Origin: Chloroflexota bacterium
Lineage (GTDB): Bacteria > Chloroflexota > Anaerolineae > Anaerolineales > Villigracilaceae
NCBI GenBank assembly: GCA_019873735.1
Contig: JAIOAQ010000018.1
Location: 1 to 60,651 of the forward strand
Direction: 5' to 3'
DNA: 60,651 bases
Notes under the pieces: model-generated
Told to the model about the DNA's origin: nothing
Databases searched by the model: none
The model's input: the letters and a program-made list of their open reading frames with translations, nothing else
Position numbers and translations under genes: made by a program
In this document: positions 9,215 to 18,906 of the stretch, piece after piece
Numbering within the stretch: the first letter of the stretch is position 1
Layout: each line of letters opens with the position of its first letter

Positions 9215-10696
9215 TCAATCATTTTCAATTTCTTCTTCTCTTTGAACATCGGCTAGAGCGTCCTGGTTCGCTCCTAACCAGCCATTAGCGTACAATTGCT
9301 CTACCATGCGGATGAGCACCAGGTCGCGGGCCAATCGCCAATCTACCTTTGCCAGTTCTTCGCCTTCCTCAAACACACTAATGTAACCGTCCAGTGTTAG
9401 AAAGGGCGAATTACCGCGTCGGGCCTGTGCTGTGTTCGCCTTGATGAGTTCATTGCGAATCAAGTCATAGCGATTGAGCGTGTAAAAGTTGCGGAAGAAA
9501 CGCCGGTCATTTTGGCTTCTAACATATTCGGCCAGCATGTCTCCTAATTGACGGATTTTTTCGATACGTTCTCTTTCCATGTGCATAATCCTCCATAAAA
9601 ACGGTTCGGTCAATTTCCAGGAAACGAGTCCCATTTCGCGTTGAAGCGAATAACTGCCGCGCGGGTCAACTTTGTCCTTTGCAAAGCGCAACGGATCGCG
9701 CAGGAAATAGGTACGGATGAAGCGCGGCGCGTGGTGGTAGGGATCTTCAGCAACCCGGAACAGGTCTTCATACAAGTAGTTGCGGCTTGGGGACGGCGTT
9801 TCTATATCTCCTTTCTTGGTTTGTACAATTTCCCAGGCACGATGAACAATATACTCCCATGCCCGGGCGTATTCAGCTTGTAGCATTTGCTTCAAATATA
9901 AAATTATCTGACTGGGAAGGTGGTAGATATTCAAACCAACACCCTGCCCACTGTTCGTCAGGTGGTAGGCAGTAATCGAAAAAGGTTCGTTGGATTCCTT
10001 GCTAAGCAATTGCATCTGGCGGGATTCAAGAAGCGTGTGAATGAGTAGAGTGCGAAATTTCAAGTGTGGTTCAGGTATTTTACTGCTACCCGCTTCTCGA
10101 GCTACACTGATCAGACGCCGATTTTCTTCCAGAAATTTTCCCGTAAAATGGCGAGTGATTTCAGGGTTGTCAGAGTGAACAAATAACAAGCGCCCTTCGC
10201 ACTTGGCGCTACCTAACGGCAAAGCCTGAATTGCTAGCAAGGTTTCTCCAGAAACAGGTAGCCCAGATTCACCATAGGGGAAAAAGTTAATTACATCCTC
10301 GGCAGTCAACAAGGGAATATGCTGGCGAAAAGCATTGCCGGGGTTGAGTTTTCCTTCTGGGCTTGTATCCAACGGCACATTAGCAGAAGGTAAGCCCATG
10401 AAAACATCCATCACATCTAACCTAGGGGCGTTGGTCCGGAAGGAGCGCAAAAGCCGTTCTTTATATATTTCTTGTTTGTCAGGTTGGTTAAAAAAGGCTG
10501 GATTGGTGAAACCGGAATTAGGGAATGCCACCGTGAGATAACTCCGCAGCGGATTGACGGTGTAATTTTCCGCCATGTAATCGGCCATGGCCTCCAGATC
10601 GGCTTCAACTAATTGCTCCGGTCGGTCTTTGTTGGCAAAGGCGGTAATCGTCGCGAGTCCAACATCAACCAATGGATGTCCTGTGTATTTCAGCAT
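9215..10696 (-). CDS. cas8: Cascade large subunit Cas8 (Cst1/Cas8a1-like)
   Basis: A 493-residue protein in the position of the Cascade large subunit, expected to recognise the PAM and contact Cas3. The opening LKYTGHPLVDVGLATITAF, with its PxVDxGxA pattern, resembles Cst1/Cas8a1-type large subunits. I see no cysteine-pair zinc site. Two starts are possible; ATG at 10696 is preferred because AAGGAG precedes it at the right distance, and it overlaps the WYL gene by 32 nt. The subtype call (I-B, Tneap-like) comes from the Cas8-Cas7-Cas5 combination. Confidence 0.72.
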   Translation of the reverse strand: MLKYTGHPLVDVGLATITAFANKDRPEQLVEADLEAMADYMAENYTVNPLRSYLTVAFPNSGFTNPAFFNQPDKQEIYKERLLRSFRTNAPRLDVMDVFMGLPSANVPLDTSPEGKLNPGNAFRQHIPLLTAEDVINFFPYGESGLPVSGETLLAIQALPLGSAKCEGRLLFVHSDNPEITRHFTGKFLEENRRLISVAREAGSSKIPEPHLKFRTLLIHTLLESRQMQLLSKESNEPFSITAYHLTNSGQGVGLNIYHLPSQIILYLKQMLQAEYARAWEYIVHRAWEIVQTKKGDIETPSPSRNYLYEDLFRVAEDPYHHAPRFIRTYFLRDPLRFAKDKVDPRGSYSLQREMGLVSWKLTEPFLWRIMHMERERIEKIRQLGDMLAEYVRSQNDRRFFRNFYTLNRYDLIRNELIKANTAQARRGNSPFLTLDGYISVFEEGEELAKVDWRLARDLVLIRMVEQLYANGWLGANQDALADVQREEEIEND

Positions 10697-11693
10697 ACTC
10701 ACTCTCCTTTTTGTTTCCATAAATCCTTGTCAACTTTTGCACATCTTCCTTACACACCTCGCGCAGCCAATTGGGTGCTAAAACTTCCACATCACTGCCC
10801 CACCCCCGGATCCATGGGAGCATTTCTTTTGGTTCTGCAATTTTAGCACGCCAGATGAGATAACCGCTATCTTTTTCTTCTGCTACCTCCTGGGAACGAT
10901 GCCACCGCGACTCTTGAATTCGGTGAGCAACCCGCGGATGAAAGCGCAGTACAACCTCTACCGGTTCTGTATCGGTGTACCAGATGCCCCATGCATCTGC
11001 CAGAAATTTCGTCGGATCGAAATCGGCAGGGATGGTATATGTTTCGCTCAACAGTTCCACTTGTTCAATTCGCTCAATTTTCATTGTCCGTAATGCCTTG
11101 CGCGTCTCACTAAACCCAATTGTGTGTACCGACTGCCCGATAGCATACGGTTCGATGAAGTAAACACAGAAAACATGCACCTGCACCGAATCCTGGGGCT
11201 GTTTGCGATGCCACACCTTCACCTTGCGTGATTCCGCCCAGGCAATGGTCAACTTCTCGAGCACATCCAGATAGCGCGGATCCTGCCATTGGGCCGAGTC
11301 ATCCATCACGTCGGCAGCCTGCTTGATGTGGGTGCTGATGTGCGGGGCCAGCCTCTCCAGCGCTACGCCCAGTTTGCGCAGCGCCGAGGCCGCATGCGGA
11401 TTTTGCCTGTCCATGCGGGTGGCCAAAAGTCTGGCCGCCAAATGCACCGCCGTTGCCTCGTGCAGGGTAAACGCCACCTTGACCAGATAGGCCGAACGAT
11501 CCAGGCTGATCCGCCCATCCTCATGCACAATGGTGGGATAGAGTCTCTGAAAATCATACAGGTTGCGATGAATCACCGAGCGGTCCACGCCCAAATGTCG
11601 CGCCATTTCAGATTGGGTCATGCCGTTCGGGTGCGATAACAGCAGGGCTTCCATTTTCATCAGACGGTCGGCTTTGTTTTCAGCGCGTGACAT
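10665..11693 (-). CDS. WYL-domain transcriptional regulator at the head of the cas operon
   Basis: A 342-residue regulator. An N-terminal helix-turn-helix (about 12-55, GMTQSEMARHLGVDRSVIHR) precedes a middle WYL-type region (about 160-240, with VYFIEPYAIGQSVHTIGF) and a C-terminal WCX-like part (VEVVLRFHPRVAHRI). WYL regulators sense nucleic acids or nucleotides and often control phage-defence loci. This gene overlaps cas8 and is co-directional with all cas genes, so it probably controls the operon and itself. A 9-bp direct repeat in its promoter region (11701-11759) is a candidate operator. Confidence 0.85.
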   Translation of the reverse strand: MSRAENKADRLMKMEALLLSHPNGMTQSEMARHLGVDRSVIHRNLYDFQRLYPTIVHEDGRISLDRSAYLVKVAFTLHEATAVHLAARLLATRMDRQNPHAASALRKLGVALERLAPHISTHIKQAADVMDDSAQWQDPRYLDVLEKLTIAWAESRKVKVWHRKQPQDSVQVHVFCVYFIEPYAIGQSVHTIGFSETRKALRTMKIERIEQVELLSETYTIPADFDPTKFLADAWGIWYTDTEPVEVVLRFHPRVAHRIQESRWHRSQEVAEEKDSGYLIWRAKIAEPKEMLPWIRGWGSDVEVLAPNWLREVCKEDVQKLTRIYGNKKESEYAEIHRTSIG

Positions 11694-11700
11694 AAAAACC

Positions 11701-11759
11701 TCTGCAACAAAATTTTATTTGTAATAGCATAGCACAACACCCGTGCTGATTCTGCAACA
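11701..11759 (-). promoter_or_regulatory. Candidate operator: 9-bp direct repeats upstream of the WYL gene
   Basis: TCTGCAACA occurs at 11701-11709 and again at 11751-11759, exactly 50 bp apart, which is nearly five helical turns and so on the same DNA face. The first copy touches the ribosome-binding region (AGAGG) of the WYL gene. The second lies where upstream promoter elements would be. This suits a dimeric regulator, possibly the WYL protein itself; the binding is inferred. Confidence 0.4.
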
Positions 11760-11764
11760 TTTTG

Positions 11765-11887
11765 TCACTGCCTACCCTCCCGCAGGTTTTGGCGCAATGT
11801 CCAGGTCAGAAGACGTCTCTATGATTGCCGGTATTGCTTGCCGACGCCATTCTCACCTGCGGGAGGGTTAAAGGTAGGCAATTACGT
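11765..11887 (+). repeat. MITE-like palindromic repeat, copy A
   Basis: About 123 bp with long imperfect terminal inverted repeats: CTGCCTACCCTCCCGCAGG at the left and CCTGCGGGAGGG followed by GTAGGCAATTACG at the right. It closely matches the reverse complement of copy D (34576-34699), including the middle. The right end stops 6 nt from the stop of the winged-helix gene. It has no coding capacity, so any movement would need enzymes in trans. Confidence 0.85.
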
Positions 11888-11893
11888 CATTTT

Positions 11894-12241
<348 letters not shown>

Positions 12242-12270
12242 TTATCAAGCCGCCTCAAATCTGATAGAAT
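12242..12270 (+). promoter_or_regulatory. Candidate promoter of korA
   Basis: TTATCA at 12242-12247, a 17-nt spacer and TAGAAT at 12265-12270, with an extended -10 TG just before it. This places the start of transcription about 30 nt upstream of the korA ATG at 12310. Confidence 0.45.
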
Positions 12271-12309
12271 CACACCGCTTTCCATTTCCCCTCGTTATTT
12301 CGGAGCAGC

Positions 12310-14103
12310 ATGTCCACACAAAAAATTGTCAACGATTTTGCCATCAGCATTGCCACGGTCAACGGCTCGGGCAGCCAGACCGCCAATAGCACCCTCTTGC
12401 GCGCCTTTTTCAAGATGGGCATCCCGGCCTCGGGCAAGAACCTGTTCCCCTCGAATATCCAGGGGCTGCCCACCTGGTACCTGATTCGGGTCAGCAAGGA
12501 CGGGTTTACCGCCCGCAAAGACGTCTCAGAAATCGGGGTGGCCATCAACCCCGCCACGTTCATGCAGGACCTGCAGGCGGTTCCGCCGGGCGGGGCCTTC
12601 TTTTACGCCGATGACATTCGCCTGCCCATCGGCCGCAGCGACATCAGCCTGTACCCCATGCCGGTCAAAGCAATCAGCCGTGAGGCCGATATCCCGGCCA
12701 ACCTGAAGGAGTACGTTGCCAACATGGTCTATGTCGGCGTCTTGGCGCACATGCTCGGCATCCCAGAGAGCGTCATCCACGAATCGGTCTCGTATCAGTT
12801 CAAAGGCAAAGAAAAAGCCACCGAAGTGAACATGATCGTCGTCCGCGCCGCCATGCAGTGGGCCGCCGAAAACCTGACCAAGACAGACCCATTTGCTGTA
12901 GAGCCGATGGACAAGACCAAAGGCCTGTTAATGACCGACGGCAACACCGCCGCCGCGCTGGGCGCCATTTACGGCGGCTTGCAGTTTGCCGCCTGGTATC
13001 CGATCACGCCCTCTTCCTCGCTGGCCGAAACGCTCAACCAATACCTGCCCAAACTGCGCAAGACGGCCGACGGCAAGAACACCTACGCCGTTTTGCAAGC
13101 CGAAGACGAACTGGCAGCAATCGGCATGGCCATTGGCGCCGGTTGGGCCGGGCTGCGCTCTATGACAGCCACCGCCGGCCCCGGCCTGAGCCTGATGACC
13201 GAGTACGCCGGCCTGGCCTACTTTGCAGAAGTGCCGGTTGTCGTTTGGGATATTCAACGCAGCGGCCCTTCCACCGGCCTGCCCACCCGCACCGCCCAGG
13301 GCGACCTGACGATGGTCAACTTTCTCAGCCATGGCGATACCCAGCATGTCATCCTTCTGCCGGGCGACCCCAAAGAATGCTTTGAGTTTGGCTGGCAGGC
13401 CTTTGACCTGGCCGAGCGCCTGCAAGCCCCCATCTTTGTCCTATCGGACCTCGACTTGGGCATGAATCAATGGATGAGCAAGCCCTTTGAGTACCCCAAC
13501 CGGCCCATGGACCGCGGCAAAGTCTTATGGGAAGAAGACCTGGAGAAACTCAACGGCATCTGGGCGCGCTACAAAGATGTGGACGGCGACGGCATCCCCT
13601 ACCGCACCGTGCCGGGCAACCTGCACCCGGCGGCAGCCTGGTTTGCCCGCGGCGCCGGCCACGATGAAACCTCGCGCTACTCCGAAGACCCGCAGGTTTG
13701 GGAAAGCAATCTCCTGCGCATCAAAAAGAAATACGAGACCGCCAAACAGTACCTGCCCGCGCCGGTCATAGACGAGAGCGGACAAGAGATCGGCCTGATC
13801 GCCTACGGCTCGGTCACCCCGGCGGTGGAAGAGGCCCGGGTTCTGCTGGCCAGCCAGAGCGGAGTCCGAACCGATTTCCTGCGCCTGCGCGCCCTGCCCT
13901 GCACGCAGGAAGTCCACGACTTCGTCCAGCGCCATCAGCGTCTCTACTTTGTCGAGGCCAACCGGGACGGCCAACTGCGCCAACTGGCGTCCATCGCTAT
14001 GCCCGGCGAGGCGCACAAATTCCGCTCGGCCTGCCATACCGACGGGCTGCCCCTCACCGCCCGCTGGGTAGCCAACACCATCCTGGCCCAAGAGGAGAAA
14101 TAA
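12310..14103 (+). CDS. korA: 2-oxoacid:ferredoxin oxidoreductase, fused gamma-alpha subunit
   Basis: A 597-residue subunit of a KorAB-type enzyme that oxidatively decarboxylates a 2-oxoacid, probably 2-oxoglutarate, to acyl-CoA while reducing ferredoxin. Residues 1-190 look like the gamma domain (GSGSQTANSTLLRAFFKMG, then GIPASGKNLFP). The alpha domain follows, with YPITPSSSLAETL and ATAGPGLSLMTEYAGLA. The fusion is common in bacterial two-subunit enzymes of this family. GGAG precedes the ATG. korB starts one base after the stop. Substrate specificity cannot be read from the sequence. Confidence 0.9.
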   Translation: MSTQKIVNDFAISIATVNGSGSQTANSTLLRAFFKMGIPASGKNLFPSNIQGLPTWYLIRVSKDGFTARKDVSEIGVAINPATFMQDLQAVPPGGAFFYADDIRLPIGRSDISLYPMPVKAISREADIPANLKEYVANMVYVGVLAHMLGIPESVIHESVSYQFKGKEKATEVNMIVVRAAMQWAAENLTKTDPFAVEPMDKTKGLLMTDGNTAAALGAIYGGLQFAAWYPITPSSSLAETLNQYLPKLRKTADGKNTYAVLQAEDELAAIGMAIGAGWAGLRSMTATAGPGLSLMTEYAGLAYFAEVPVVVWDIQRSGPSTGLPTRTAQGDLTMVNFLSHGDTQHVILLPGDPKECFEFGWQAFDLAERLQAPIFVLSDLDLGMNQWMSKPFEYPNRPMDRGKVLWEEDLEKLNGIWARYKDVDGDGIPYRTVPGNLHPAAAWFARGAGHDETSRYSEDPQVWESNLLRIKKKYETAKQYLPAPVIDESGQEIGLIAYGSVTPAVEEARVLLASQSGVRTDFLRLRALPCTQEVHDFVQRHQRLYFVEANRDGQLRQLASIAMPGEAHKFRSACHTDGLPLTARWVANTILAQEEK

Positions 14104-14104
14104 G

Positions 14105-15148
14105 ATGACCACACCCGCTTCCCCTGCTCAGGTCAACAGCATCGGCCTGACCAAAACCGATTATCGCGGCCTGCCCAGCACACTCTGCCCTGGCTGCGGC
14201 CATAACTCAATCGCCAATCAGATCATCGCCGCCTGCTATGAGATGGGCCTGCTGCCCGAAAAGGTGGTCAAGTTCAGCGGCATCGGCTGTTCGAGCAAAA
14301 GCCCGGCCTACTTTTTGAATCGCTCCTTTGGCTTCAACGGCGTGCACGGACGCATGCCCTCTCTAGCCACAGGAGCACGTTTTGCCGATACCAGTTTGGA
14401 GTTCATCGGCGTCTCCGGCGATGGCGATACGGCCAGCATCGGCATGGGTCAGTTCAAGCATGTTGTCCGCCGCAATGCAGCCATGCTGTACATTGTGGAA
14501 AACAACGGCGTCTATGGCCTGACCAAAGGGCAATTCTCGGCCACTGCCGAGGTGGGCCTGGCGCTCAAACACCAGGGCACCAACCCATACATGCCGGTGG
14601 ATATTTGCATGGAGGCGCTGGTCTCCAATGCCACCTTTGTGGCGCGCTCCTTTGCCGGCGACTCAAAGCAAGTGCGGGAGTTGATCAAGGCCGGCGTGGC
14701 GCACAACGGCATTGCCGTCTTGGACATCATCAGCCCATGCGTGACCTTCAACAACGAGGAAAACTCCTTCCACTCGTACACCTGGAGCAAAGACCACACC
14801 GAACCACTACACGAAATCGCCTTTGTTCCAAAATTGAAAGAAATCGAGTTCGACGATCCCTTTGAAGAAGGCGAAGTGCGCGAGGTGACCATGCACGACG
14901 GCTCGGTGGTCATCCTCAAGAAACTGGAAAAGGATTACGACCCCACCGACCGCTGGCAGGCCCTGCGCGTCATGGAAGAAGCACAGCGCAAGAACTGGCT
15001 GATTACCGGACTCATTTACTACGAGCAGGGACGCCCCTCCCTGACCGACCTTTACAACCTGCCCGAAAAGCCGCTCAACCGGTTCACCGAAGCGGAACTG
15101 CGGCCTGCTCCTGAAACCCTGGACAGCCTCAACGCTCTGTTCACATAA
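14105..15148 (+). CDS. korB: 2-oxoacid:ferredoxin oxidoreductase beta subunit
   Basis: A 347-residue catalytic subunit binding thiamine diphosphate and one 4Fe-4S cluster. CPGCGHNS, GIGCSS and SPCVTFNN supply four cysteines for the cluster. The cofactor site is shown by GDGDTASIGMGQ followed by ENNGVYGLTKGQ. It is translated directly after korA (1-nt gap) and its stop lies 19 nt before the EamA gene. Together the pair forms a complete ferredoxin-reducing enzyme, consistent with an anaerobic or microaerobic energy metabolism. Confidence 0.92.
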   Translation: MTTPASPAQVNSIGLTKTDYRGLPSTLCPGCGHNSIANQIIAACYEMGLLPEKVVKFSGIGCSSKSPAYFLNRSFGFNGVHGRMPSLATGARFADTSLEFIGVSGDGDTASIGMGQFKHVVRRNAAMLYIVENNGVYGLTKGQFSATAEVGLALKHQGTNPYMPVDICMEALVSNATFVARSFAGDSKQVRELIKAGVAHNGIAVLDIISPCVTFNNEENSFHSYTWSKDHTEPLHEIAFVPKLKEIEFDDPFEEGEVREVTMHDGSVVILKKLEKDYDPTDRWQALRVMEEAQRKNWLITGLIYYEQGRPSLTDLYNLPEKPLNRFTEAELRPAPETLDSLNALFT

Positions 15149-15167
15149 CCCGCCGGGAAAAGCCTGC

Positions 15168-16034
15168 ATGCAACGCTCTCTCTACGGTCTGATTGCGGGC
15201 CTTTCGGCCGCCTCCATCTGGGGCGGGATGTACGTCGTCAGCAAAGCCGTGATGGACGTTGTCCCGCCCTTTACGCTTCTCACCAGCCGCCTTTTGCTTG
15301 GCATTGCTGTGCTGGGATTGCTTCTAGCCTTCCGGCGTCAACAAAAGGTAACGCCGCAACAATTCTGGCAGGTCTTTGGCGTTGGTCTGGTGGGCTACGG
15401 TGTTTCGCTGGGCTTTCAGTTCGTCGGCACCCACCTGTCCACGGCTTCCAACGGCGCGCTGGTCACTTCGGCCACGCCGGCTTTTGTCCTGCTTTTTGCC
15501 TCGCTGCTGCTGAAGGAAAAAGTCACCTGGAAGCGCCTGCTGGCGCTGGCGGTGGCCTCGCTGGGCGTGCTGGCGATCATTGACCCGCGCACGGCCGATT
15601 TCTCTTCGCGGCTCTTCCTGGGCAACCTGAGCCTGGTGGCGGCCGCGGTGACATGGGCGCTCTATTCAGTGCTGGTGCGAGCCGTCACGCGCCGCGTGGA
15701 TGTGCTCAGCGCCAGCGCAATTGCCTTTGCCGGCGGCTTGCCTGTCAGCCTGCCGATGAGCACCTGGGAAGTCGCCGGCGGCGGACTGGGGCATATCACC
15801 TGGGGCGTCATCGGCGGCGTGCTGTTCATCGGCATCATTTCGACCGCCCTGGCCATGTACCTGTGGAACACCGCCTTCACCCTGCTGGAGGCCGGTACTG
15901 CCTCCTTAACCTTCTTTGCCCAGCCGGTGGTGGGCACGATCCTGGGCGCCATCTTCCTGGGCGAAAAAATCACCCCGCTCTTCATCCTGGGCGGGGTGCT
16001 GATTGGGCTGGGAATCTTAATCGCAAGAGAGTAA
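15168..16034 (+). CDS. EamA/DMT-family transporter
   Basis: A 288-residue inner-membrane protein with about ten hydrophobic segments in two EamA repeats, the standard layout of drug/metabolite transporters. The first repeat includes GLSAASIWGGMYVVSKAVMD and the second SLVAAAVTWALYSVLVRAVT. Such proteins usually export amino acids or related metabolites; the substrate here is unknown. It follows korB closely and may be co-transcribed. It ends 6 nt from the convergent pyruvate kinase gene. Confidence 0.88.
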   Translation: MQRSLYGLIAGLSAASIWGGMYVVSKAVMDVVPPFTLLTSRLLLGIAVLGLLLAFRRQQKVTPQQFWQVFGVGLVGYGVSLGFQFVGTHLSTASNGALVTSATPAFVLLFASLLLKEKVTWKRLLALAVASLGVLAIIDPRTADFSSRLFLGNLSLVAAAVTWALYSVLVRAVTRRVDVLSASAIAFAGGLPVSLPMSTWEVAGGGLGHITWGVIGGVLFIGIISTALAMYLWNTAFTLLEAGTASLTFFAQPVVGTILGAIFLGEKITPLFILGGVLIGLGILIARE

Positions 16035-16040
16035 GCGCCT

Positions 16041-17480
16041 TTAGACTCCCACCGTGTGCAACAAAGCCAGCGTCGGCGGGCGGGCCGCCCCCACCGGAAA
16101 ACCGGAGACGACCACCACCTGCTGACCGGGGCGGGCAATGCCCGTCTCGTGTACCGCCTTTTCCACGGCAAGAATCATATCCTCCAGCGTATGCGAGAAC
16201 CGCACCCGCTGCGGCGTGACTCCCCAAAATAGCGCCAGGCGGCGATAGGTGCGTTCTTCCGGCGTCAATGCCAGAATCGGCACCCCCGGCCGCACCTTGG
16301 CCATGATCCAGGCCGAACGTCCGGTAACGGTAAAGACGACAATGGCCCTCACATCGCGGTCATGCGCCACTGCCCGCGCCGCCAGCGCCAGCGAAAGGGC
16401 ATCGTCATGGCCGCGAAATTCCAGTTCCTCTACGTGCCCCCAGGTCTCATAATTGGCTTCCGCCTCGCAGACAATGCGATGCATCATCTCCACCGCCTGA
16501 AGCGGATACTTCCCCACTGCCGTCTCTCCCGAAAGCATGACGGCATCGGTGCCGTCAAAGACGGCGTTGGCCACATCTGAGGCCTCGGCGCGCGTCGGCA
16601 GGGCATTTTGGGTCATCGAGTCCAGCATTTGCGTGGCCGTAATAACCAGTTTCATCTTGCGGTTTGCCATCTGAATGATGCGTTTCTGGGCCGTTGGCAC
16701 ACACTCCAAAGACATCTCCACGCCCAAATCGCCGCGCGCCACCATCACCCCATCCGCCGCGTCCAGGATAGCCTCCAGGTCATCTAAAGCCTCTGGCTTT
16801 TCAATTTTGGCCACCAAAAGCGGCCAGGGGCCTTCGGGCGCCAGGCGCCGCAAAACCGCCCGCACCTGATGCACATCGGCCGCAGCGCGGACGAAAGAAA
16901 TCGCCACCGCGTCCACGCCCTGCGAGAGACCAAAGGCCAGGTCGGCCTCGTCCTTCTCCGTCAAACTGGGAATCGGCAACTTGACCGCCGGCAGGTTAAT
17001 CCCCTTGTGCGAGGTGACCAGCCCGCCGGCCAGCACGCGCGCCGTCAGGCTGCGGGCAGAGACGGTCTCCACGCTCAGGGCAAGCCGCCCATCGTCCAGC
17101 AGGATGCGCATCCCTTTCTCGGCTGCGGCAAACAACTCGGGAAAATCCACCGGCAGACAGAGCGACGTCCCGCCGGGCGGTTCATCCCCTTCGGCATAAA
17201 GCGTCACCCGCGACTCCGGCTCCAGCCAAACCCCGGCCTGATCCACCTTCCCCAGGCGGATCTTTGGCCCCTGCAAATCTTGCAGCACCGCCACCGCAAC
17301 TCCCAGCCGCTCGGCCACGCGGCGGACAGCGGCAATGCGGGCGGCGTGTTCGGCATGCAAACCATGCGAGAAGTTGAGGCGGGTCACATTCACACCCGCC
17401 AGAATCAACTGTTCCAGGGTCGCCTCGTCCTGGCTGGCGGGACCCAGCGTGGCAACAATCCGGGCTTTACGGTTCATCAT
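16041..17480 (-). CDS. pyk: Pyruvate kinase
   Basis: A 479-residue enzyme making pyruvate and ATP from phosphoenolpyruvate and ADP. It shows the family motifs TRLNFSHG, LQDLQGPKIRLG, the catalytic lysine region LLVAKIEKPEAL, DGVMVARGDLGVEM and MLDSMTQNALPTRAE, with VMLSGETAVGKYP. The C-terminal regulatory domain is present (AIVVFTVTGRSAWIMAKVRP). The length is typical for bacterial enzymes. It is a single-gene unit: the upstream CoA-transferase transcript is closed by a terminator at 17505-17528. Confidence 0.96.
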   Translation of the reverse strand: MMNRKARIVATLGPASQDEATLEQLILAGVNVTRLNFSHGLHAEHAARIAAVRRVAERLGVAVAVLQDLQGPKIRLGKVDQAGVWLEPESRVTLYAEGDEPPGGTSLCLPVDFPELFAAAEKGMRILLDDGRLALSVETVSARSLTARVLAGGLVTSHKGINLPAVKLPIPSLTEKDEADLAFGLSQGVDAVAISFVRAAADVHQVRAVLRRLAPEGPWPLLVAKIEKPEALDDLEAILDAADGVMVARGDLGVEMSLECVPTAQKRIIQMANRKMKLVITATQMLDSMTQNALPTRAEASDVANAVFDGTDAVMLSGETAVGKYPLQAVEMMHRIVCEAEANYETWGHVEELEFRGHDDALSLALAARAVAHDRDVRAIVVFTVTGRSAWIMAKVRPGVPILALTPEERTYRRLALFWGVTPQRVRFSHTLEDMILAVEKAVHETGIARPGQQVVVVSGFPVGAARPPTLALLHTVGV

Positions 17481-17504
17481 AAACCAATTGTATCACCGCC
17501 AAAG

Positions 17505-17528
17505 CAAAAACCGGCCATCAGGCCGGTT
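17505..17528 (-). terminator. Rho-independent terminator after the ald/CoA-transferase unit
   Basis: On the minus strand a 7-bp stem ACCGGCC/GGCCGGT with a 4-nt loop is followed by TTTTT. It lies 63 nt past the stop of the CoA-transferase gene and just before the pyruvate kinase start. Confidence 0.75.
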
Positions 17529-17590
17529 GATGATTGCTCCCTTCACCCTTTGGCAAAATGAAGAGACGGAACCAAACAAAAATCAGCCGC

Positions 17591-18901
17591 TTACGGAATC
17601 CATTGTAGTTCTTTGGCCTGCTTGCGCAAGTCGGCGCGGAAGTCGGGGTGGGCAATGCCGATCAAGGCTTCCACCCGCTGGCGAATGGACTTGCCATACA
17701 AATCGGCAACGCCATACTCGGTGACAACGTAGTGAACGTGATTGCGGCTGGTCACTACGCCGGCGCCCTGTTTGAGCATCGGCACAATCTTGCTCACCAG
17801 CGTGCCGTCCTTCATGGTGGCCGTGCTGGGCATGGCAATAATCGGGACGCCTCCCTTAGAGCGCGCCGCGCCATAGATGAAGTCCAACTGACCGCCCACG
17901 CCGCTAAAGAACTTCGGGCCGATGCTGTCGGCACACACCTGACCGGTCAGGTCCACCTCAATCGCCGAGTTGATGGCCACCTGACGCTCATTCTGAGCAA
18001 TCACAAAGGGGTCATTCACGTATTCCTGGCGGCGGAACTCGCACAGGGGGTTATCGTGCGCCCAGCGGTAGAGTTTTTGGGTGCCAAGAATGAAACCGGC
18101 TACAATCTTGCCGGGCAGCAAGGTCTTGCGGCTATTATTGATGACACCTTTTTCCACCAGGCGCACCACGCCATCCGAAAACATCTCGCTGTGAATGCCC
18201 AAGTCCTTCTTGTTATCCAGATAATTCAGCACGGCGTCGGGGATAGCGCCAATGCCCATTTGCATCGTCGCCCCATCGGGGATGAGGTCCGCAATATAAC
18301 CGGCAATCTGCTGGCTGACAGGGTCGCCCTCGCCGCCCTGCGGCAACTCAGCGATTGGATAGTCCACAGGCACAATGTGATTCAGCCGGCTGACGTGAAT
18401 GAAGGCATCACCCAGCGTGCGCGGCATCTGCTCATTGACTTCTGCAATGATGATTTTGGCCGCTTCGGCCGGCGACTTGCTCAGGCCCACTTCCACACCC
18501 AAAGAGCAGAAACCGTGTTCATCCGGCGGCGAGACGTGAATCATGGCCACATCCACCGGCAGGATGCCGTTCTTGAAGAGCAGGGTAAATTCTGAAAGCA
18601 GGACGGGGGTAAAGTCTGCCCGCGCTTCTTGCACCGCCTTGCGCACATTGGCGCTGATGAAAAGCGTATTGACGCGCAAATGCCCTTCCATCTCTGGCTT
18701 GACGTAGTCGCTGGGGGCCACCGAAAGCGCCTGACAGATTTCCACATCGTGGAGATTAGGAGCATAATCTACCAACGCCGCCAGCAATTTTTGCGGCACC
18801 GACACATTGCCGGTCATGAACACCCGGTTGCCGGATTTAATTGCCCGCACAGCATCAGCCGCGCTGCACAGGCGGGACTCATAAATGCTTTTCCATTCCA
18901 T
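17591..18901 (-). CDS. Acetyl-CoA hydrolase/CoA-transferase family protein
   Basis: A 436-residue member of the Cat1/4-hydroxybutyrate CoA-transferase family, which moves CoA between acyl groups through a glutamyl-CoA intermediate. The probable catalytic glutamate is in NSAIEVDLTGQV. FFSGVGGQLDFIYGAARSKG and VVTSRNHVHYVVTEYG are further family motifs. The gene starts 5 nt after alanine dehydrogenase and is probably co-transcribed with it. Members transfer CoA to acetate, succinate, butyrate or others, so the substrate is open; a fermentation role is an inference from the neighbours. Confidence 0.88.
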   Translation of the reverse strand: MEWKSIYESRLCSAADAVRAIKSGNRVFMTGNVSVPQKLLAALVDYAPNLHDVEICQALSVAPSDYVKPEMEGHLRVNTLFISANVRKAVQEARADFTPVLLSEFTLLFKNGILPVDVAMIHVSPPDEHGFCSLGVEVGLSKSPAEAAKIIIAEVNEQMPRTLGDAFIHVSRLNHIVPVDYPIAELPQGGEGDPVSQQIAGYIADLIPDGATMQMGIGAIPDAVLNYLDNKKDLGIHSEMFSDGVVRLVEKGVINNSRKTLLPGKIVAGFILGTQKLYRWAHDNPLCEFRRQEYVNDPFVIAQNERQVAINSAIEVDLTGQVCADSIGPKFFSGVGGQLDFIYGAARSKGGVPIIAMPSTATMKDGTLVSKIVPMLKQGAGVVTSRNHVHYVVTEYGVADLYGKSIRQRVEALIGIAHPDFRADLRKQAKELQWIP

Positions 18902-18906
18902 AGGAC

